Source: Mycoplasmatota bacterium (lineage in GTDB: Bacteria > Bacillota_I > Bacilli_A > Izemoplasmatales > Izemoplasmataceae). From it: a stretch of 48,595 bases of DNA. Position 1 is the stretch's first letter; each line of letters starts with the position of its first letter. The stretch is taken from assembly GCA_030600605.1 (NCBI GenBank), contig JAUVLT010000005.1, positions 1-48,595 on the forward strand. The letters are read 5' to 3'. Shown here piece after piece: positions 38,421 through 48,595 of this stretch. The notes under the pieces are model-generated. The model was not told the DNA's origin, did no database searches, and saw nothing but the letters and a program-made list of their open reading frames with translations. The position numbers and the translations under genes were made by a program.

Positions 38421-39713
38421 TTCAGTTATTATTTCCAAGATAATTGGTTTCTTTTCTACTTTTTCTTTTGTTATAACAAAGGCATTTAACACTTCATCGA
38501 TTATATTTTCAATGTTTTCTTTGTTGTTATATAAAAGAGCTAATGTTTCACCTTTTGTTACTTGATTTCCTACTTTTTTATTTAAAATAATTCCAACATC
38601 AGGATCGATTGAATCTTCTTTGGTTTCTCGTCCTGCTCCTAATTTCATGGCACCAATTCCAATTGCTAAAGCATCAATTTCTTTTACATATCCGGTTTCA
38701 TTAGACTTTACTTCAATAATTTCTTTGACATTAATAAATGTATTTAAATCTTTAATAGTTCCACCTTGATATTTAATGAACTCCATTTGTTTAGCATATG
38801 CTTCATTATTATTAAGTTTTTCTAAAATTAATTTTTTTGCTTCTTCTAATGTTTGAGTAATTCCTCCACTGTAAACCATATAACTACCAATTTCAACACA
38901 TAATTCTGTTAAATCATCTGGTCCATTACCTTTTAGTGTTTCAATAGCTTCTTTAACTTCAAGTCTATTTCCCACAGAAAATCCTAGTGGCTGAGACATG
39001 TCAGTTATGAACGCAACAACTTTCTTATTAAATGATGTTCCAATATTGACCATTATTTTAGATAATTCTCGAGCGTCTTCAATAGTTTTCATAAAGGCAC
39101 CTTCCCCAATTTTTACATCTAAAATAATAACATCACTACCACTTGCTAGTTTCTTGCTCATAATACTAGAGGCAATTAATGGAATGCTTGGAACGGTTGC
39201 TGTTACATCTCTTAGTGCATATAGTAATTTGTCTGCGGGTGTAACTTTTGCTGTTTGTCCTGCAACAGCAAGTCCGATTTCATTAACTTGTTTAATAAAA
39301 TCATTGATTTCGATATTAATGGATAATCCATCAATACTTTCTAGTTTATCTAAAGTACCACCAGTATGTCCTAATCCTCGACCACTTAGTTTCGCTACTT
39401 TAGCACCACAACTAGCAACTAATGGTCCCAAAACTAATGTTGTTTTGTCTCCTACCCCACCTGTTGAATGTTTATCCACTTTTATTCCGTCAATGATGCT
39501 TAAATCAATGATTTCACCACTATTAAGAATTGCTTTTGTTAAAGCACTACTTTCTTTATTTGTCATTCCTTGAAAATAAATAGCCATTAATAAACTACTC
39601 ATTTGATAATCAGGAATACTTTTATTTACATAATTTTCAATAATGTATTTTATTTCCTCATTTGTAAGTGGAAATCCATCTCTTTTCTTTTCAATAAGGT
39701 CAACCATTCTCAT
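38418..39713 (-). CDS. pdp: Pyrimidine-nucleoside phosphorylase
   Basis: MVDLIEKKRDGFPLTNEEIKYII, DKHSTGGVGDKTTLVLGPLVASCG; start 39713 behind AAGGAG. Confidence 0.95.
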   Translation of the reverse strand: MRMVDLIEKKRDGFPLTNEEIKYIIENYVNKSIPDYQMSSLLMAIYFQGMTNKESSALTKAILNSGEIIDLSIIDGIKVDKHSTGGVGDKTTLVLGPLVASCGAKVAKLSGRGLGHTGGTLDKLESIDGLSINIEINDFIKQVNEIGLAVAGQTAKVTPADKLLYALRDVTATVPSIPLIASSIMSKKLASGSDVIILDVKIGEGAFMKTIEDARELSKIMVNIGTSFNKKVVAFITDMSQPLGFSVGNRLEVKEAIETLKGNGPDDLTELCVEIGSYMVYSGGITQTLEEAKKLILEKLNNNEAYAKQMEFIKYQGGTIKDLNTFINVKEIIEVKSNETGYVKEIDALAIGIGAMKLGAGRETKEDSIDPDVGIILNKKVGNQVTKGETLALLYNNKENIENIIDEVLNAFVITKEKVEKKPIILEIITE

Positions 39714-39879
39714 ATATTTCATCTCCTTAAAACACATTATAACACATAAATATTTTTTAAAAAACGATAATACTACATAAAGGTATTTCATATAACTAAC
39801 CTTAATTTACCGAATTCTAAGTGCTTAGGATACAATACAAAAAAAGTAATCACTTTATAAAAGCAATTACTTTTTGTTA

Positions 39880-40704
39880 TTACATTTTCTCGAATTTATC
39901 AAGTTGATTTTGAATAGTTTTTTTCACTTTATTTGCGAGTTCTTGACTACTTAGTCCTTTGTAGTCTTCATATTTTAATAATTCATGGATATGGACATAA
40001 ACTTTTTGTTTTTTGTAAGGGTAATCTTTCAAAATATTACTAAAATTATATATTGTAACAACTAAAATATCAGCTTTTGGTTTTATTGCTAGTTTGAAAG
40101 CACCAGGTTTAAAATCAATCATTTTATTTCCAAATGCACGTCTACCTTCGGGAAAAATACCCATAGACATACCTTGTCTTACCTGTTTAATTCCTTTTAC
40201 GATTGATTCAGCAGCAGATCTATCTGCAAATCTAGATATAGGAATATTGCCAAGTAAACCAATCCATTTTCCAATAATGGGAACGCCCATTATTGATTCT
40301 TTTGCAATAAAAGTAATTGTATGATCTCTAAATATTGGTTTTAAGACAATAATATCGTAATTTTCTTGATGATTACCAACTAAAACGAAATTTTTTGTAG
40401 GAATATTTTCTTTGCCTGTTGTAATTACTTTAACTCTTAAGAAGTGAAGCGTTAAAGCAAGCCATGAATTAGCGAACCGATGATTAAATTTACTATCTAT
40501 TTTAGTGCCCTTTCGTAAAGTACCAACTAAACTTAATGAGCTTAATTGGATGATTAAGGATAGGATTAGACCTATAAATAGACTTAATAGCCCATATAAA
40601 TAGAAATTTAGGTCATTAAAACTATAAAAATCTAATTTAAAAATAATTCCAAATAAGATTGTAAATATCGCCCAAAATAGGTAAAAACTTAAAATATACA
40701 TTGC
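39880..40704 (-). CDS. plsC: 1-acyl-sn-glycerol-3-phosphate acyltransferase
   Basis: VGNHQENYDIIVL (NHxxxxD), FPEGRRAFGNKMIDFKPGAFKLA. Confidence 0.9.
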   Translation of the reverse strand, partial: AMYILSFYLFWAIFTILFGIIFKLDFYSFNDLNFYLYGLLSLFIGLILSLIIQLSSLSLVGTLRKGTKIDSKFNHRFANSWLALTLHFLRVKVITTGKENIPTKNFVLVGNHQENYDIIVLKPIFRDHTITFIAKESIMGVPIIGKWIGLLGNIPISRFADRSAAESIVKGIKQVRQGMSMGIFPEGRRAFGNKMIDFKPGAFKLAIKPKADILVVTIYNFSNILKDYPYKKQKVYVHIHELLKYEDYKGLSSQELANKVKKTIQNQLDKFEKM

Positions 40705-40705
40705 A

Positions 40706-41176
40706 TCAAATCCTTTCATAAATGGAAAAGGTTAAATCTCCACTTACTTTTTCACTAATTTTATTAAATTTAGAGTAATCAATCTCCTTAAAAAAGACAT
40801 CTCCTTCAAAATCTTTATTGATATGTGTAATATATAATCTATCAACTATATCTAGTGTTAAATCATAAATTATTTTACCACCGATAATAAATATTTCTTC
40901 TTCTTTTGGATAATTATTTAAATAAGTTATGATGTCGTTTGTTCTTTCAACACCTTCATACTCATAGTCTGAAAGTGTTGCAATAACACTTTTTCTTCCT
41001 TTAAGGGGCTTGTTTAAATAGGAGATAATTGATTTAAAAGTCATTTCCCCCATTATTACGGTGTGATTCATTGTTTTTTCTTTAAAATATGCCATATCTT
41101 CCTGATAGTGCCAAGGTAATTTATTTCCCTTACCAATAACATTGTTCTTACCTATCGCAACAATTAGACTTATCAT
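40706..41176 (-). CDS. folA: Dihydrofolate reductase
   Basis: [50 protein letters not shown]. Confidence 0.95.
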   Translation of the reverse strand: MISLIVAIGKNNVIGKGNKLPWHYQEDMAYFKEKTMNHTVIMGEMTFKSIISYLNKPLKGRKSVIATLSDYEYEGVERTNDIITYLNNYPKEEEIFIIGGKIIYDLTLDIVDRLYITHINKDFEGDVFFKEIDYSKFNKISEKVSGDLTFSIYERI

Positions 41177-42057
41177 TAGACGCTTACCTTACCCTTTATA
41201 GGAGGGTACGGATTATATTCTGATAATTTAAAATCTTCGTATTTAAAATCCTCAATATTTTTTATTTTTTTATTCAATGTCATTTTTGGTAAAGATCTAG
41301 GAGTTCTTGAGAGTTGTAATTTTACTTGTTCTAAATGATTATTATAAATATGAGCATCTCCTAAGGTGTGAATAAATTCTCCGGCTTCTAATCCTGTTAC
41401 TTGAGCTATCATTAGTGTTAATAAGGCATAACTGGCTATATTGAAAGGGATTCCTAAGAAAGAATCAGCACTTCTTTGATAAAGAAGGCAACTTAACTTA
41501 TTGTTATTTACATAAAAATGAAACATCATATGACATGGAGGTAAAGCCATTTCAGGAACTAATGGTGGATTCCATGAATTAATGATTAGTCTTCTTGAAT
41601 AAGGATTATTTTTGATGTTATTAATTACTTCAGTAAGCTGGTCAACATGTTTTCCATCAGGACCTTCAAAATGGCGCCATTGTTTTCCATATACTGGTCC
41701 TAAATTTCCATACTTTTTAGCAAATAATGGGTCATTTTTTATTTTCTCTACAAATTCTTTCAATGTTTCTTGATTATAATCTTCAGTTTTCTGGAAGTTT
41801 CGATAGGGCCACTCATTCCAAATTTTGACATCATTATCGACTAAATATTTAATATTAGTTTCGCCTTTGATGAACCATAAAAGTTCATAAATAATAGATT
41901 TTAAATGAACCTTTTTAGTTGTTAATAATGGGAACCCCTCTGAAAGATCAAATCTCATTTGATATCCAAAAGTACTGATAGTTCCTGTTCCTGTGCGATC
42001 TTCTTTTTGAGATCCTTTTTTTAAAATATGATTCAATAAGTCCAAATATTGTTTCAT
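41176..42057 (-). CDS. thyA: Thymidylate synthase (ThyA type)
   Basis: [62 protein letters not shown]. Confidence 0.97.
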   Translation of the reverse strand: MKQYLDLLNHILKKGSQKEDRTGTGTISTFGYQMRFDLSEGFPLLTTKKVHLKSIIYELLWFIKGETNIKYLVDNDVKIWNEWPYRNFQKTEDYNQETLKEFVEKIKNDPLFAKKYGNLGPVYGKQWRHFEGPDGKHVDQLTEVINNIKNNPYSRRLIINSWNPPLVPEMALPPCHMMFHFYVNNNKLSCLLYQRSADSFLGIPFNIASYALLTLMIAQVTGLEAGEFIHTLGDAHIYNNHLEQVKLQLSRTPRSLPKMTLNKKIKNIEDFKYEDFKLSEYNPYPPIKGKVSV

Positions 42058-42069
42058 AGGAATCACTCC

Positions 42070-42321
42070 TTATGTTTTTTTTATTCGTTTTACTAATTGT
42101 TTTATTGCAATTGCAATTGCAAAAATTGCTGGAATAGTAGGTGTTAACGGTCCAGCCCATAGTAAAACATAAGTAACACTAAAAGCTAATAGTATATCTA
42201 TATTAAGAATTATACCAATGATAAATGACGACCATGCAGGGATATAAAAGATGATTCCTCCAATTAGAATATAAAGGAACATATCTTTTACAAATATATT
42301 TTCTTTAAGCCATTTCTTCAT
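42070..42321 (-). CDS. Small membrane protein of unknown function
   Basis: 83 aa, two hydrophobic segments, 3-nt gap to the thyA ORF. Confidence 0.6.
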   Translation of the reverse strand: MKKWLKENIFVKDMFLYILIGGIIFYIPAWSSFIIGIILNIDILLAFSVTYVLLWAGPLTPTIPAIFAIAIAIKQLVKRIKKT

Positions 42322-42450
42322 AGTATCACCATCAAATCTAAACTGATAATATTATAACAAAATATCATATATATTGAAAGCATCTTGTTGATATTACAGA
42401 AAAAAAGTGCAATTTGCACTTTTTTAATAATATTATATATGGGGATAATA

Positions 42451-42783
42451 TTATTTGTCGTTTTTTGTATTGATGAATGTAATCTTTTCAGCAACAATTT
42501 CTGGGTAGGAAAATGATTTGCCATCCTCATATTCATAGTATTTTTGTGATAATCTAGCCTTAACACCAACTGTCGAGCCTTTTTTACAATATTCTACTGT
42601 GTTTTCAGCAATACCACTCCATAAAGTGCATTTTAGAAAATCAGTATCATATTCACCACTTTCAGAATTTTTAAACCCTCTTTGAATTGCTAATGTGATA
42701 GTTGTAACTATTCGACCATCATCAAGAGTTCTCAATTCTGGATCATATACTAAACGACCTACTAAGATAACTTGGTTTAACAT
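42451..42783 (-). CDS. ssb: Single-stranded DNA-binding protein, short form without acidic C-terminal tail
   Basis: MLNQVILVGRLVYDPELRTLDDGRIVTTITLAIQR OB-fold; ends ...ITFINTKNDK. Confidence 0.92.
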   Translation of the reverse strand: MLNQVILVGRLVYDPELRTLDDGRIVTTITLAIQRGFKNSESGEYDTDFLKCTLWSGIAENTVEYCKKGSTVGVKARLSQKYYEYEDGKSFSYPEIVAEKITFINTKNDK

Positions 42784-42984
42784 AGTACCTCCTTTTTTGT
42801 AATTATAGCTTCATAATGAAATAATTCTTATTTGCAATAAAGAGGTATTTTGTTATGTTTAAGATTGATTTTTATAAAAATAGTGTTTTTTTGAAGAGAA
42901 AATGTTATTTATGGATAGAGTCCTTAAAAACTTTATCTAATTTTTTAATTTTCGCAAAAAAAAAGAACTTTTTAGTTCTTCTTT

Positions 42985-43557
42985 TTAGAAATTAATTTCA
43001 ACATCACTTGTTTTTGAAATATCTGCTTCAAAGAATTCCTTTTTAGCAATATGTACCATTCCAGCAACAATGCTAGTTGGGAAAGTAACAATCATTGAAT
43101 TAATTCTAGAAACATTAGAGTTGTAAACTCTTCTTGATGCTTGAAGATGCTCTTCAACATCAGCAATTGATTTTTGTAAGTTAGAAAATAATTTTTCTGC
43201 TTTTAAATCAGGATATGCTTCAACAGCAATATTAATTCCTGATTGAACTGCGTCCATTTTCCCCATAAATTCTTGTTTTTCTTGTAAAGATAATTTTTTA
43301 GGTAATCCAGCACGCCATTTAGTTACATTTTCAAAAGTTTCTGCTTCATGTTTGGCATATCCTTTTACAGTATTAACCAATTTTGTTAGCACATCAAAAC
43401 GTTTTGTTAATGCAACATCAATTCCCGATTCTGCTTCCTCTACTTTAACTTCTAGTTGTCGCAAGGTATTCATTGCATTTATAAACCATATTGCTGGTGC
43501 GACAATTAAGATGACTATTACGATTGCAGTTATTACTAATGGCTCCATTAATCTCAC
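42985..43557 (-). CDS. lemA: LemA family protein
   Basis: N-terminal TM; LVNTVKGYAKHEAETFENVTKWRA, VEEHLQASRRVYNSNVSRINSMIVTFPTSIVAG. Confidence 0.9.
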   Translation of the reverse strand: MRLMEPLVITAIVIVILIVAPAIWFINAMNTLRQLEVKVEEAESGIDVALTKRFDVLTKLVNTVKGYAKHEAETFENVTKWRAGLPKKLSLQEKQEFMGKMDAVQSGINIAVEAYPDLKAEKLFSNLQKSIADVEEHLQASRRVYNSNVSRINSMIVTFPTSIVAGMVHIAKKEFFEADISKTSDVEINF

Positions 43558-44423
43558 TCCTTCTTATAGATATCGTTATTTAGTTTTAATTCTGTTACTA
43601 TTTCTTTAATTACTAATAATTCTCTCTTAAATTCATTAAAAGTTTGTTGATTTAACTCTCGAAACATTTTTAATTCAAAAGTATCTCTAAAATTATTGAT
43701 ACCGATGTAAAGAAAATTATCAATAAATGAAAAACCAATTTGACCTTTATTATTTTTTTCAAATTTTCGTATTGCTTCCATAAAGTGTGGTGTTAAAACA
43801 TAAAAAGCTGTATGTTCACTTGTACAATATGTTTTAAACTTTTTATTGAAATCAACACTTTCTAGTTTTATTTTCTTGTATCTTCTATTTTTGGTAGGAC
43901 GACCTTTTTCTAAAACTTGTAAGTATCCCTCAAATGATTTATTGAACTCAAATCTGAATACTCTTCCTAAAAAGTATGTTACATAAGTCGTTCTAGTACC
44001 ATTTTTAGTACGCTCAACATGTCTTTCTTGTAAGCTAACATCACTTGATATAAAATCGACACCGTCCATTTTACCAGATAAGTAATCTTCAGATTTAAAT
44101 CGATCTGCAGATTTTAGAAATTCTGTCGCATAGACAATACCTTGTGATAATCCTCTATCTGGTTCAAATTTTCCGTTATCTACGAATGATACAATCATAT
44201 CACGTAGTACTTCTACTTTAAATCTTTTACTCAATTGAGAGAAGTTGCTCGCTCCAATAATTGTTATAATTACTCCTGGTATTAATAGAAACAATCCATA
44301 AGGCCCATAATCAATTAAAAGTACAAAAAGGAATAATCCTAGTATTGCTATGGCTGTACCAATAATTACTTTTGTTTCAGTTTTTTTCTTTAGTTTTTGA
44401 AATTTTTGAAGTTTATCTTCCAT
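43554..44423 (-). CDS. DUF3137-type membrane protein
   Basis: Two N-terminal TMs, DYLSGKMDGVDFISSDV...TTYVTYFLGRVFRFEFNK; coupled to lemA. Confidence 0.75.
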   Translation of the reverse strand: MEDKLQKFQKLKKKTETKVIIGTAIAILGLFLFVLLIDYGPYGLFLLIPGVIITIIGASNFSQLSKRFKVEVLRDMIVSFVDNGKFEPDRGLSQGIVYATEFLKSADRFKSEDYLSGKMDGVDFISSDVSLQERHVERTKNGTRTTYVTYFLGRVFRFEFNKSFEGYLQVLEKGRPTKNRRYKKIKLESVDFNKKFKTYCTSEHTAFYVLTPHFMEAIRKFEKNNKGQIGFSFIDNFLYIGINNFRDTFELKMFRELNQQTFNEFKRELLVIKEIVTELKLNNDIYKKE

Positions 44424-44474
44424 GTATGCGCCTCCTCAGTCTATTCTACATCAAAGAGCCTAAAAAATAAACAA

Positions 44475-45965
44475 TTATTTGAAGGTTCTTGTAGCGTTAA
44501 CAGCCTTTTGCCAATTGGCATATAAATTACTTCTTTCAGCTTCTTTCATCTTTGGAAGAAAATGTTTATCTAAAATAACTATTTTTTCAAGTTCTTTAGT
44601 ATTTTTGTAAAACTTTGTAGCTAATCCACTTATAAATGCAGCGCCTAATGCGGTTGATTCATTAACTTTTGGTCTAATAATTTCGATATCTAGGATATCA
44701 CTTTGAAACTGCATTAAAAAATTATTTAATGAGGCACCACCATCAACTTTTAAAATCTTAGGAGGTATTTTAGATTCAAGTGCCATTATATCAATAACAT
44801 CTTTAGTTTGGTATGCGAGTGATTCTAAAGTAGCTCTTGTAATATGAGCAACCGTAGTTCCTCTTGTTAATCCAAATATTGCACCTTTTACTTCTGCATC
44901 CCAGTAAGGTGTTCCAAGACCTACAAAAGCTGGAACAATGTAAACACCATAATTACTATTAACGCTCTGAGCTAGTACTTCAGATTCAGCTGCCTCTTCA
45001 AAGAAATTAAGAGAATCTCTTAGCCACTGGATAGCACTACCAGCAACAAAAACACTACCTTCAAGAGCGTAAGTAATTTCTCCGTCAATTGAATAAGCGA
45101 TAGTTGTTAGTAATCCTTTTTTTGATAGTGTTGGAGTAGTTCCTGTATTCATCAACATGAAACATCCTGTTCCATAAGTGTTTTTGATACTACCTTTTTC
45201 TAAACATAATTGTCCAAATAAAGCAGCTTGTTGATCTCCTAATATCCCTGCAATTGGTATTTCTACTCCAAAAAATGATTGTCTTGCAGTTATTCCGAAA
45301 ATACTATTTGAATCACACACTTCGGGTAAAATATTATTATTAATTTCTAAAATATCTAGAAGTTCTTGGTCCCACTTTTTATCAAAGATATTATAAATTA
45401 ACGTTCTTGAAGCATTTGTATGGTCAGTTTTATGGATTTTATTACCGGTTAATTTGTATAAAAGCCAAGTATCTATTGTTCCAAACATTAAATTTCCTTT
45501 TGACATAAGCTCTTTTGTTCCTTTAATATTGTCGAGAATCCATTTGATTTTTGTACCTGAAAAGTAAGGATCTATTAGTAGTCCAGTTTTTTCTTTAAAT
45601 AGGTTATTTAGATTTTTTTTCTTTAAATCAGAACAAATATTATTACTTTGTTTTGATTGCCAGACAATGGCGTTATAAATTGGGTTTCCAGTTCTTCTAT
45701 CCCATAAAACAGTTGTTTCTCTTTGATTAGTAATTCCAATACTGCTAATTTCTTCGGGCATAATTTCAGCAATGGCAATACATTCAGCTAAAGTAGCTAA
45801 TACTGATGTCCAAATATCATCAGCATCTTGTTCAACATAATCTGCTTGTTGGTAAATCATTTTAAGTTCTTTTTGACTTGAACTAACTATTTCTCCTTTT
45901 TTGTTAAATAGAATTGCTCTTGAAGATGTTGTGCCTTGATCAATTGCCATAATATACTTTTTCAA
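44475..45965 (-). CDS. glpK: Glycerol kinase
   Basis: [48 protein letters not shown] at 45965 is better spaced from the AAAGAGGTGG ribosome-binding site than the GTG at 45974. Confidence 0.95.
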   Translation of the reverse strand: MKKYIMAIDQGTTSSRAILFNKKGEIVSSSQKELKMIYQQADYVEQDADDIWTSVLATLAECIAIAEIMPEEISSIGITNQRETTVLWDRRTGNPIYNAIVWQSKQSNNICSDLKKKNLNNLFKEKTGLLIDPYFSGTKIKWILDNIKGTKELMSKGNLMFGTIDTWLLYKLTGNKIHKTDHTNASRTLIYNIFDKKWDQELLDILEINNNILPEVCDSNSIFGITARQSFFGVEIPIAGILGDQQAALFGQLCLEKGSIKNTYGTGCFMLMNTGTTPTLSKKGLLTTIAYSIDGEITYALEGSVFVAGSAIQWLRDSLNFFEEAAESEVLAQSVNSNYGVYIVPAFVGLGTPYWDAEVKGAIFGLTRGTTVAHITRATLESLAYQTKDVIDIMALESKIPPKILKVDGGASLNNFLMQFQSDILDIEIIRPKVNESTALGAAFISGLATKFYKNTKELEKIVILDKHFLPKMKEAERSNLYANWQKAVNATRTFK

Positions 45966-46061
45966 TAAGACCACCTCTTTATCCCTATTTTAACAAAATA
46001 ATACATTTTTTGAAAAGTAATTCAAAAAAATATGATATAATTGTCATTAGAAGGTGATATG

Positions 46062-46991
46062 ATGGAAAAAGAATTTATGCTTATTGATCCATATGAAAAT
46101 GAGTTATTTACTTATTTATGGACGCCAGATACAGAAAAGCCAAAGGGTGTAGTTCAAATTATACATGGAGCAAGTGAACATGTAGGAAGATATAAAGAAT
46201 TTGCTTTATATCTTAATTCTATTGGATTGATAGTGATTGGGAATGACCATTTGGGTCACGGAAGAACAGCTGAAGATAGTGAGTATGTTTATTTTGCTGA
46301 TAGTATTGGATTTCATAAAGTATATGAGGGAGTAAAGACGGTTAGAGATTATATTGAGGAGCATTATCCTACTCTTCCAGTTATTATGTTTGCTCATTCA
46401 ATGGGATCATTTATTGGAAGATATGCAATTTTATATGATCAAAAAAGATATGATCAAGCAATTTTCTCTGGAACTGGATGGTTTAATCCTTTGAGAATAT
46501 ATTTATCAATTGGACTTGCAAACCTAATTGTTCGTTCTAGAGGAAAAAAACATGTAAGTGAGTATTATAATGATCATATAGCTAACGGAGCAATTCGCTC
46601 GATGAAAAAAAATGGGATTATTAATAAACGAGTAGAATGGCTTACCACAGATCGAGAAAAACAAAGAGAGTTTGAAAATTCAGAATTATGTGGAAAACCT
46701 TTTACAATTGGTGCTCATCTTGATTTATTACGATTTGTTCTTGAAATTCAAGATAAAAAAAGAATTAAGGATAGCGCTTCAAGTACTGCTATTTACTTTA
46801 TTAGTGGTGAACTTGATGCTTTAGGTGGATATGGACATGCTATTAAAAGGTTATATCAATATTATAGAGATTGTGGATATTCTAATGTTAAATATACTGT
46901 TTTAAATAATGCTAGACATGAAGTTATTAATGAAATAGAACGTGAAAATATTTATGTTCAACTCGGTAATTGGATAATTAAGAATTTATAA
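46062..46991 (+). CDS. Alpha/beta hydrolase (monoacylglycerol lipase-like)
   Basis: GVVQIIHGASEHVGRYKEFALYLNSIGLIVIGNDHLGHG, FAHSMGSFIGR. Confidence 0.88.
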   Translation: MEKEFMLIDPYENELFTYLWTPDTEKPKGVVQIIHGASEHVGRYKEFALYLNSIGLIVIGNDHLGHGRTAEDSEYVYFADSIGFHKVYEGVKTVRDYIEEHYPTLPVIMFAHSMGSFIGRYAILYDQKRYDQAIFSGTGWFNPLRIYLSIGLANLIVRSRGKKHVSEYYNDHIANGAIRSMKKNGIINKRVEWLTTDREKQREFENSELCGKPFTIGAHLDLLRFVLEIQDKKRIKDSASSTAIYFISGELDALGGYGHAIKRLYQYYRDCGYSNVKYTVLNNARHEVINEIERENIYVQLGNWIIKNL

Positions 46992-47022
46992 TAAAAAATG
47001 ATGCTCAGGCATCATTTTTTTT
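46990..47022. terminator. Bidirectional terminator
   Basis: AAAAAATGATGCTCAGGCATCATTTTTTT. Confidence 0.85.
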
Positions 47023-48306
47023 AGGAAATGTAATTATTGAACTGTAGGCTGCTTCTTTTTCGAAATAGCTTTTTGCTTTATTAATATCGTCAATTGTTAT
47101 TGAATCAGCAATATCTAGTATATTAAATAATGAAGAACCTACATAGTAATATTTGGTAAATTGATTAGCAATATATTCCAAACTATTCAAAGCTTGAATA
47201 AAGCCACCAATAATTTGTTTTTTTGTTCTTTTAAAATCTTCTATATTAATTTTTAAGCCTTCTAAATTTTGAAATATTTCTTTTAATGTTGTATGTAATT
47301 CTTTGGGAAAATAAGTTTCACTACCGACTAAGAAATAGCCATAAGTTTCTTCAAAAGTTATGTCAATTCCAAAACTATCATTTATTAGCCCATCATTGAT
47401 TAAATGCCTATAATTAGAGGTGCTTTTTCCGATGATTAAATCGATTAAGATGGCCATAATTAATTCTTTTTTCAAGATGTTTTCTTTTGTTAAATTTGTT
47501 GGCATTTGTTTGATTGCTAATAAGTAATTAGGAATGATAATTTCAAGATTAATTTCACTCTTGTTTTTATAAACAATATCGTTTTGAGGTGGAATAATAC
47601 TAATGTTGTGATAATCATTAGAAAAGATAACATTTTTTTGATTATTTCGGATAAACTCAATAATATTTGTTGCTTGAAAGTTACCAGTAATGAATAATAC
47701 CATATTACTAGGACTATAAAATGTTTGATGTGTTTTGTTTAGGATATCAACATTAATTGTTTTTATTGAGTCTTCTGTTCCTAAAATATCATGTCTAATT
47801 GGATGATCTTTGTAAATATTTTTTAGTAGATGCATATACGCAACAGTGTTTGGATCATCTTCATACATTTTTATTTCTTGAGTAATAATTCCTTTCTCTT
47901 TTTCGACACCTTTATCTGTGAATAATGGATATTGAACGAAATCTAATAGTAATTCAATATTTTTTTCTAAATTAGCAGTACATGAAAACATGTAGGTTGT
48001 ACGGTTATTTTGAGTAAATGCATTTACACTAGCTTGATTCATTGCAAACAGTGCTGAGACGTCTTTGTTATTTTGTTCAAACAGTTTATGTTCTAAGAAA
48101 TGAGCAATTCCTAAAGGTAAGTCAACTATCTTACCATTGTTATCTTGAATATGTGTGTCAATAGAACCAAGGTTAGTTGAAAAAGTTACGAAAGATTTGT
48201 GAAATCCTTTTTTAGGTAATAAGAATACATTTAGTCCATTATCTAGTACTTCGTGATATAGGACTTCTTTTATTTTAGGATATACATTTTTATTCATCTT
48301 TATCAT
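47005..48306 (-). CDS. M16 family zinc metallopeptidase, YmfH-like
   Basis: LPLGIAHFLEHKLFEQ (HxxEH), VNAFTQNNRTTYMFSC, EKGIITQEIKMYEDDPN. Confidence 0.92.
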   Translation of the reverse strand: MIKMNKNVYPKIKEVLYHEVLDNGLNVFLLPKKGFHKSFVTFSTNLGSIDTHIQDNNGKIVDLPLGIAHFLEHKLFEQNNKDVSALFAMNQASVNAFTQNNRTTYMFSCTANLEKNIELLLDFVQYPLFTDKGVEKEKGIITQEIKMYEDDPNTVAYMHLLKNIYKDHPIRHDILGTEDSIKTINVDILNKTHQTFYSPSNMVLFITGNFQATNIIEFIRNNQKNVIFSNDYHNISIIPPQNDIVYKNKSEINLEIIIPNYLLAIKQMPTNLTKENILKKELIMAILIDLIIGKSTSNYRHLINDGLINDSFGIDITFEETYGYFLVGSETYFPKELHTTLKEIFQNLEGLKINIEDFKRTKKQIIGGFIQALNSLEYIANQFTKYYYVGSSLFNILDIADSITIDDINKAKSYFEKEAAYSSIITFPKKNDA

Positions 48307-48595
48307 CCCTTAATAAAAAGATTGTATCTTTTCTTAGATTTTTAGCAATAGTAGCTACATTTTTCTTAGTAACTAAATTAAGTTTATTGATTAGCTTATC
48401 GGGATTAAACTGATTATTAAATAATGAATCACGATTAAGCCTTGCCGCAATACCTAAATTTGAATCTAAACTTTCTATTAATGCATTTGTTTGGATAGTT
48501 TTAGCTAATTTTAAGGTATCATCGGAATAATCTTCATTGATGATTTTAGTAATAAGATTATCAATAGTTTCTAAGACTATTATATAATCTTCTTT
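48290..48595 (-). CDS. M16 family peptidase, YmfF-like, C-terminal fragment cut by window edge
   Basis: My translation: KEDYIIVLETIDNLITKIINEDYSDDTLKLAKTIQTNALIESLDSNLGIAARLNRDSLFNNQFNPDKLINKLNLVTKKNVATIAKNLRKDTIFLLRDDKDE*; overlaps the start of the YmfH-like gene; not in the supplied ORF track. Confidence 0.75.
   Translation of the reverse strand, partial: KEDYIIVLETIDNLITKIINEDYSDDTLKLAKTIQTNALIESLDSNLGIAARLNRDSLFNNQFNPDKLINKLNLVTKKNVATIAKNLRKDTIFLLRDDKDE

Noticed and set aside
38998-39573. 191-aa + strand ORF inside pdp
   Set aside because: Lies antisense within a confidently assigned pdp gene; low-complexity Ser/Leu/Thr-rich translation typical of a shadow ORF; no ribosome-binding site seen.
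41948-42160. 70-aa - strand ORF overlapping thyA start
   Set aside because: Frame-shifted reading of the thyA start and the upstream gene; Asn/Lys-rich nonsense.
42318-42569. 83-aa - strand ORF overlapping the end of ssb
   Set aside because: Out-of-frame overlap with ssb and its terminator; no family resemblance.
1-48595. CRISPR array, prophage, transposon or defense island
   Set aside because: No regularly spaced repeats, integrase, transposase, phage structural or restriction/toxin-antitoxin genes were recognised; only a dif site, no integrated dif-using element, is visible.

Overview
Low-GC chromosomal window from a Firmicutes/Mollicutes-like bacterium. TGA is used as a stop, so the standard code applies. 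I see no phage, transposon, CRISPR array or rRNA. Most of the window is housekeeping and metabolic genes: ltaE (5'-truncated), engB, tRNA-Lys, T-box-valS, folC, radC, rplU-rpmA, obg, ruvA, ansA, nadA-nadB, rarA, a MinD-ferredoxin/NifX/DUF134 operon, a BMP-type nucleoside ABC importer, RNase J, recU, glgCA, TPP-riboswitch-thiT, a GGDEF protein, pdp, thyA-dfrA-plsC, a short ssb, lemA/DUF3137, glpK and a pair of M16 peptidases. The most important unlabelled signal is in the ~1 kb gene-free stretch at 15.48-16.48 kb. It contains a 28-bp sequence (16177-16204) that matches the B. subtilis dif site, as I recall it, at 26 of 28 positions on the reverse strand. Gene orientation flips from mainly + to mainly - at ~14.45 kb, the purine-rich strand changes across the site, and an exact 10-mer and an exact 8-mer are inverted around it. 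I interpret this as the replication terminus/chromosome-dimer-resolution locus. DnaA-box-like motifs and a perfect 16-bp palindrome sit next to dif and are not explained by standard dif models. Other notable items: an L27 leader peptide lacking the usual Prp cleavage motif, with no prp gene between rplU and rpmA; a lipoprotein gene stopped right after its lipobox; an Orp-like Fe-S/MinD/NifX operon with a perfect palindrome just downstream of its promoter; and a decayed antisense gene next to radC.
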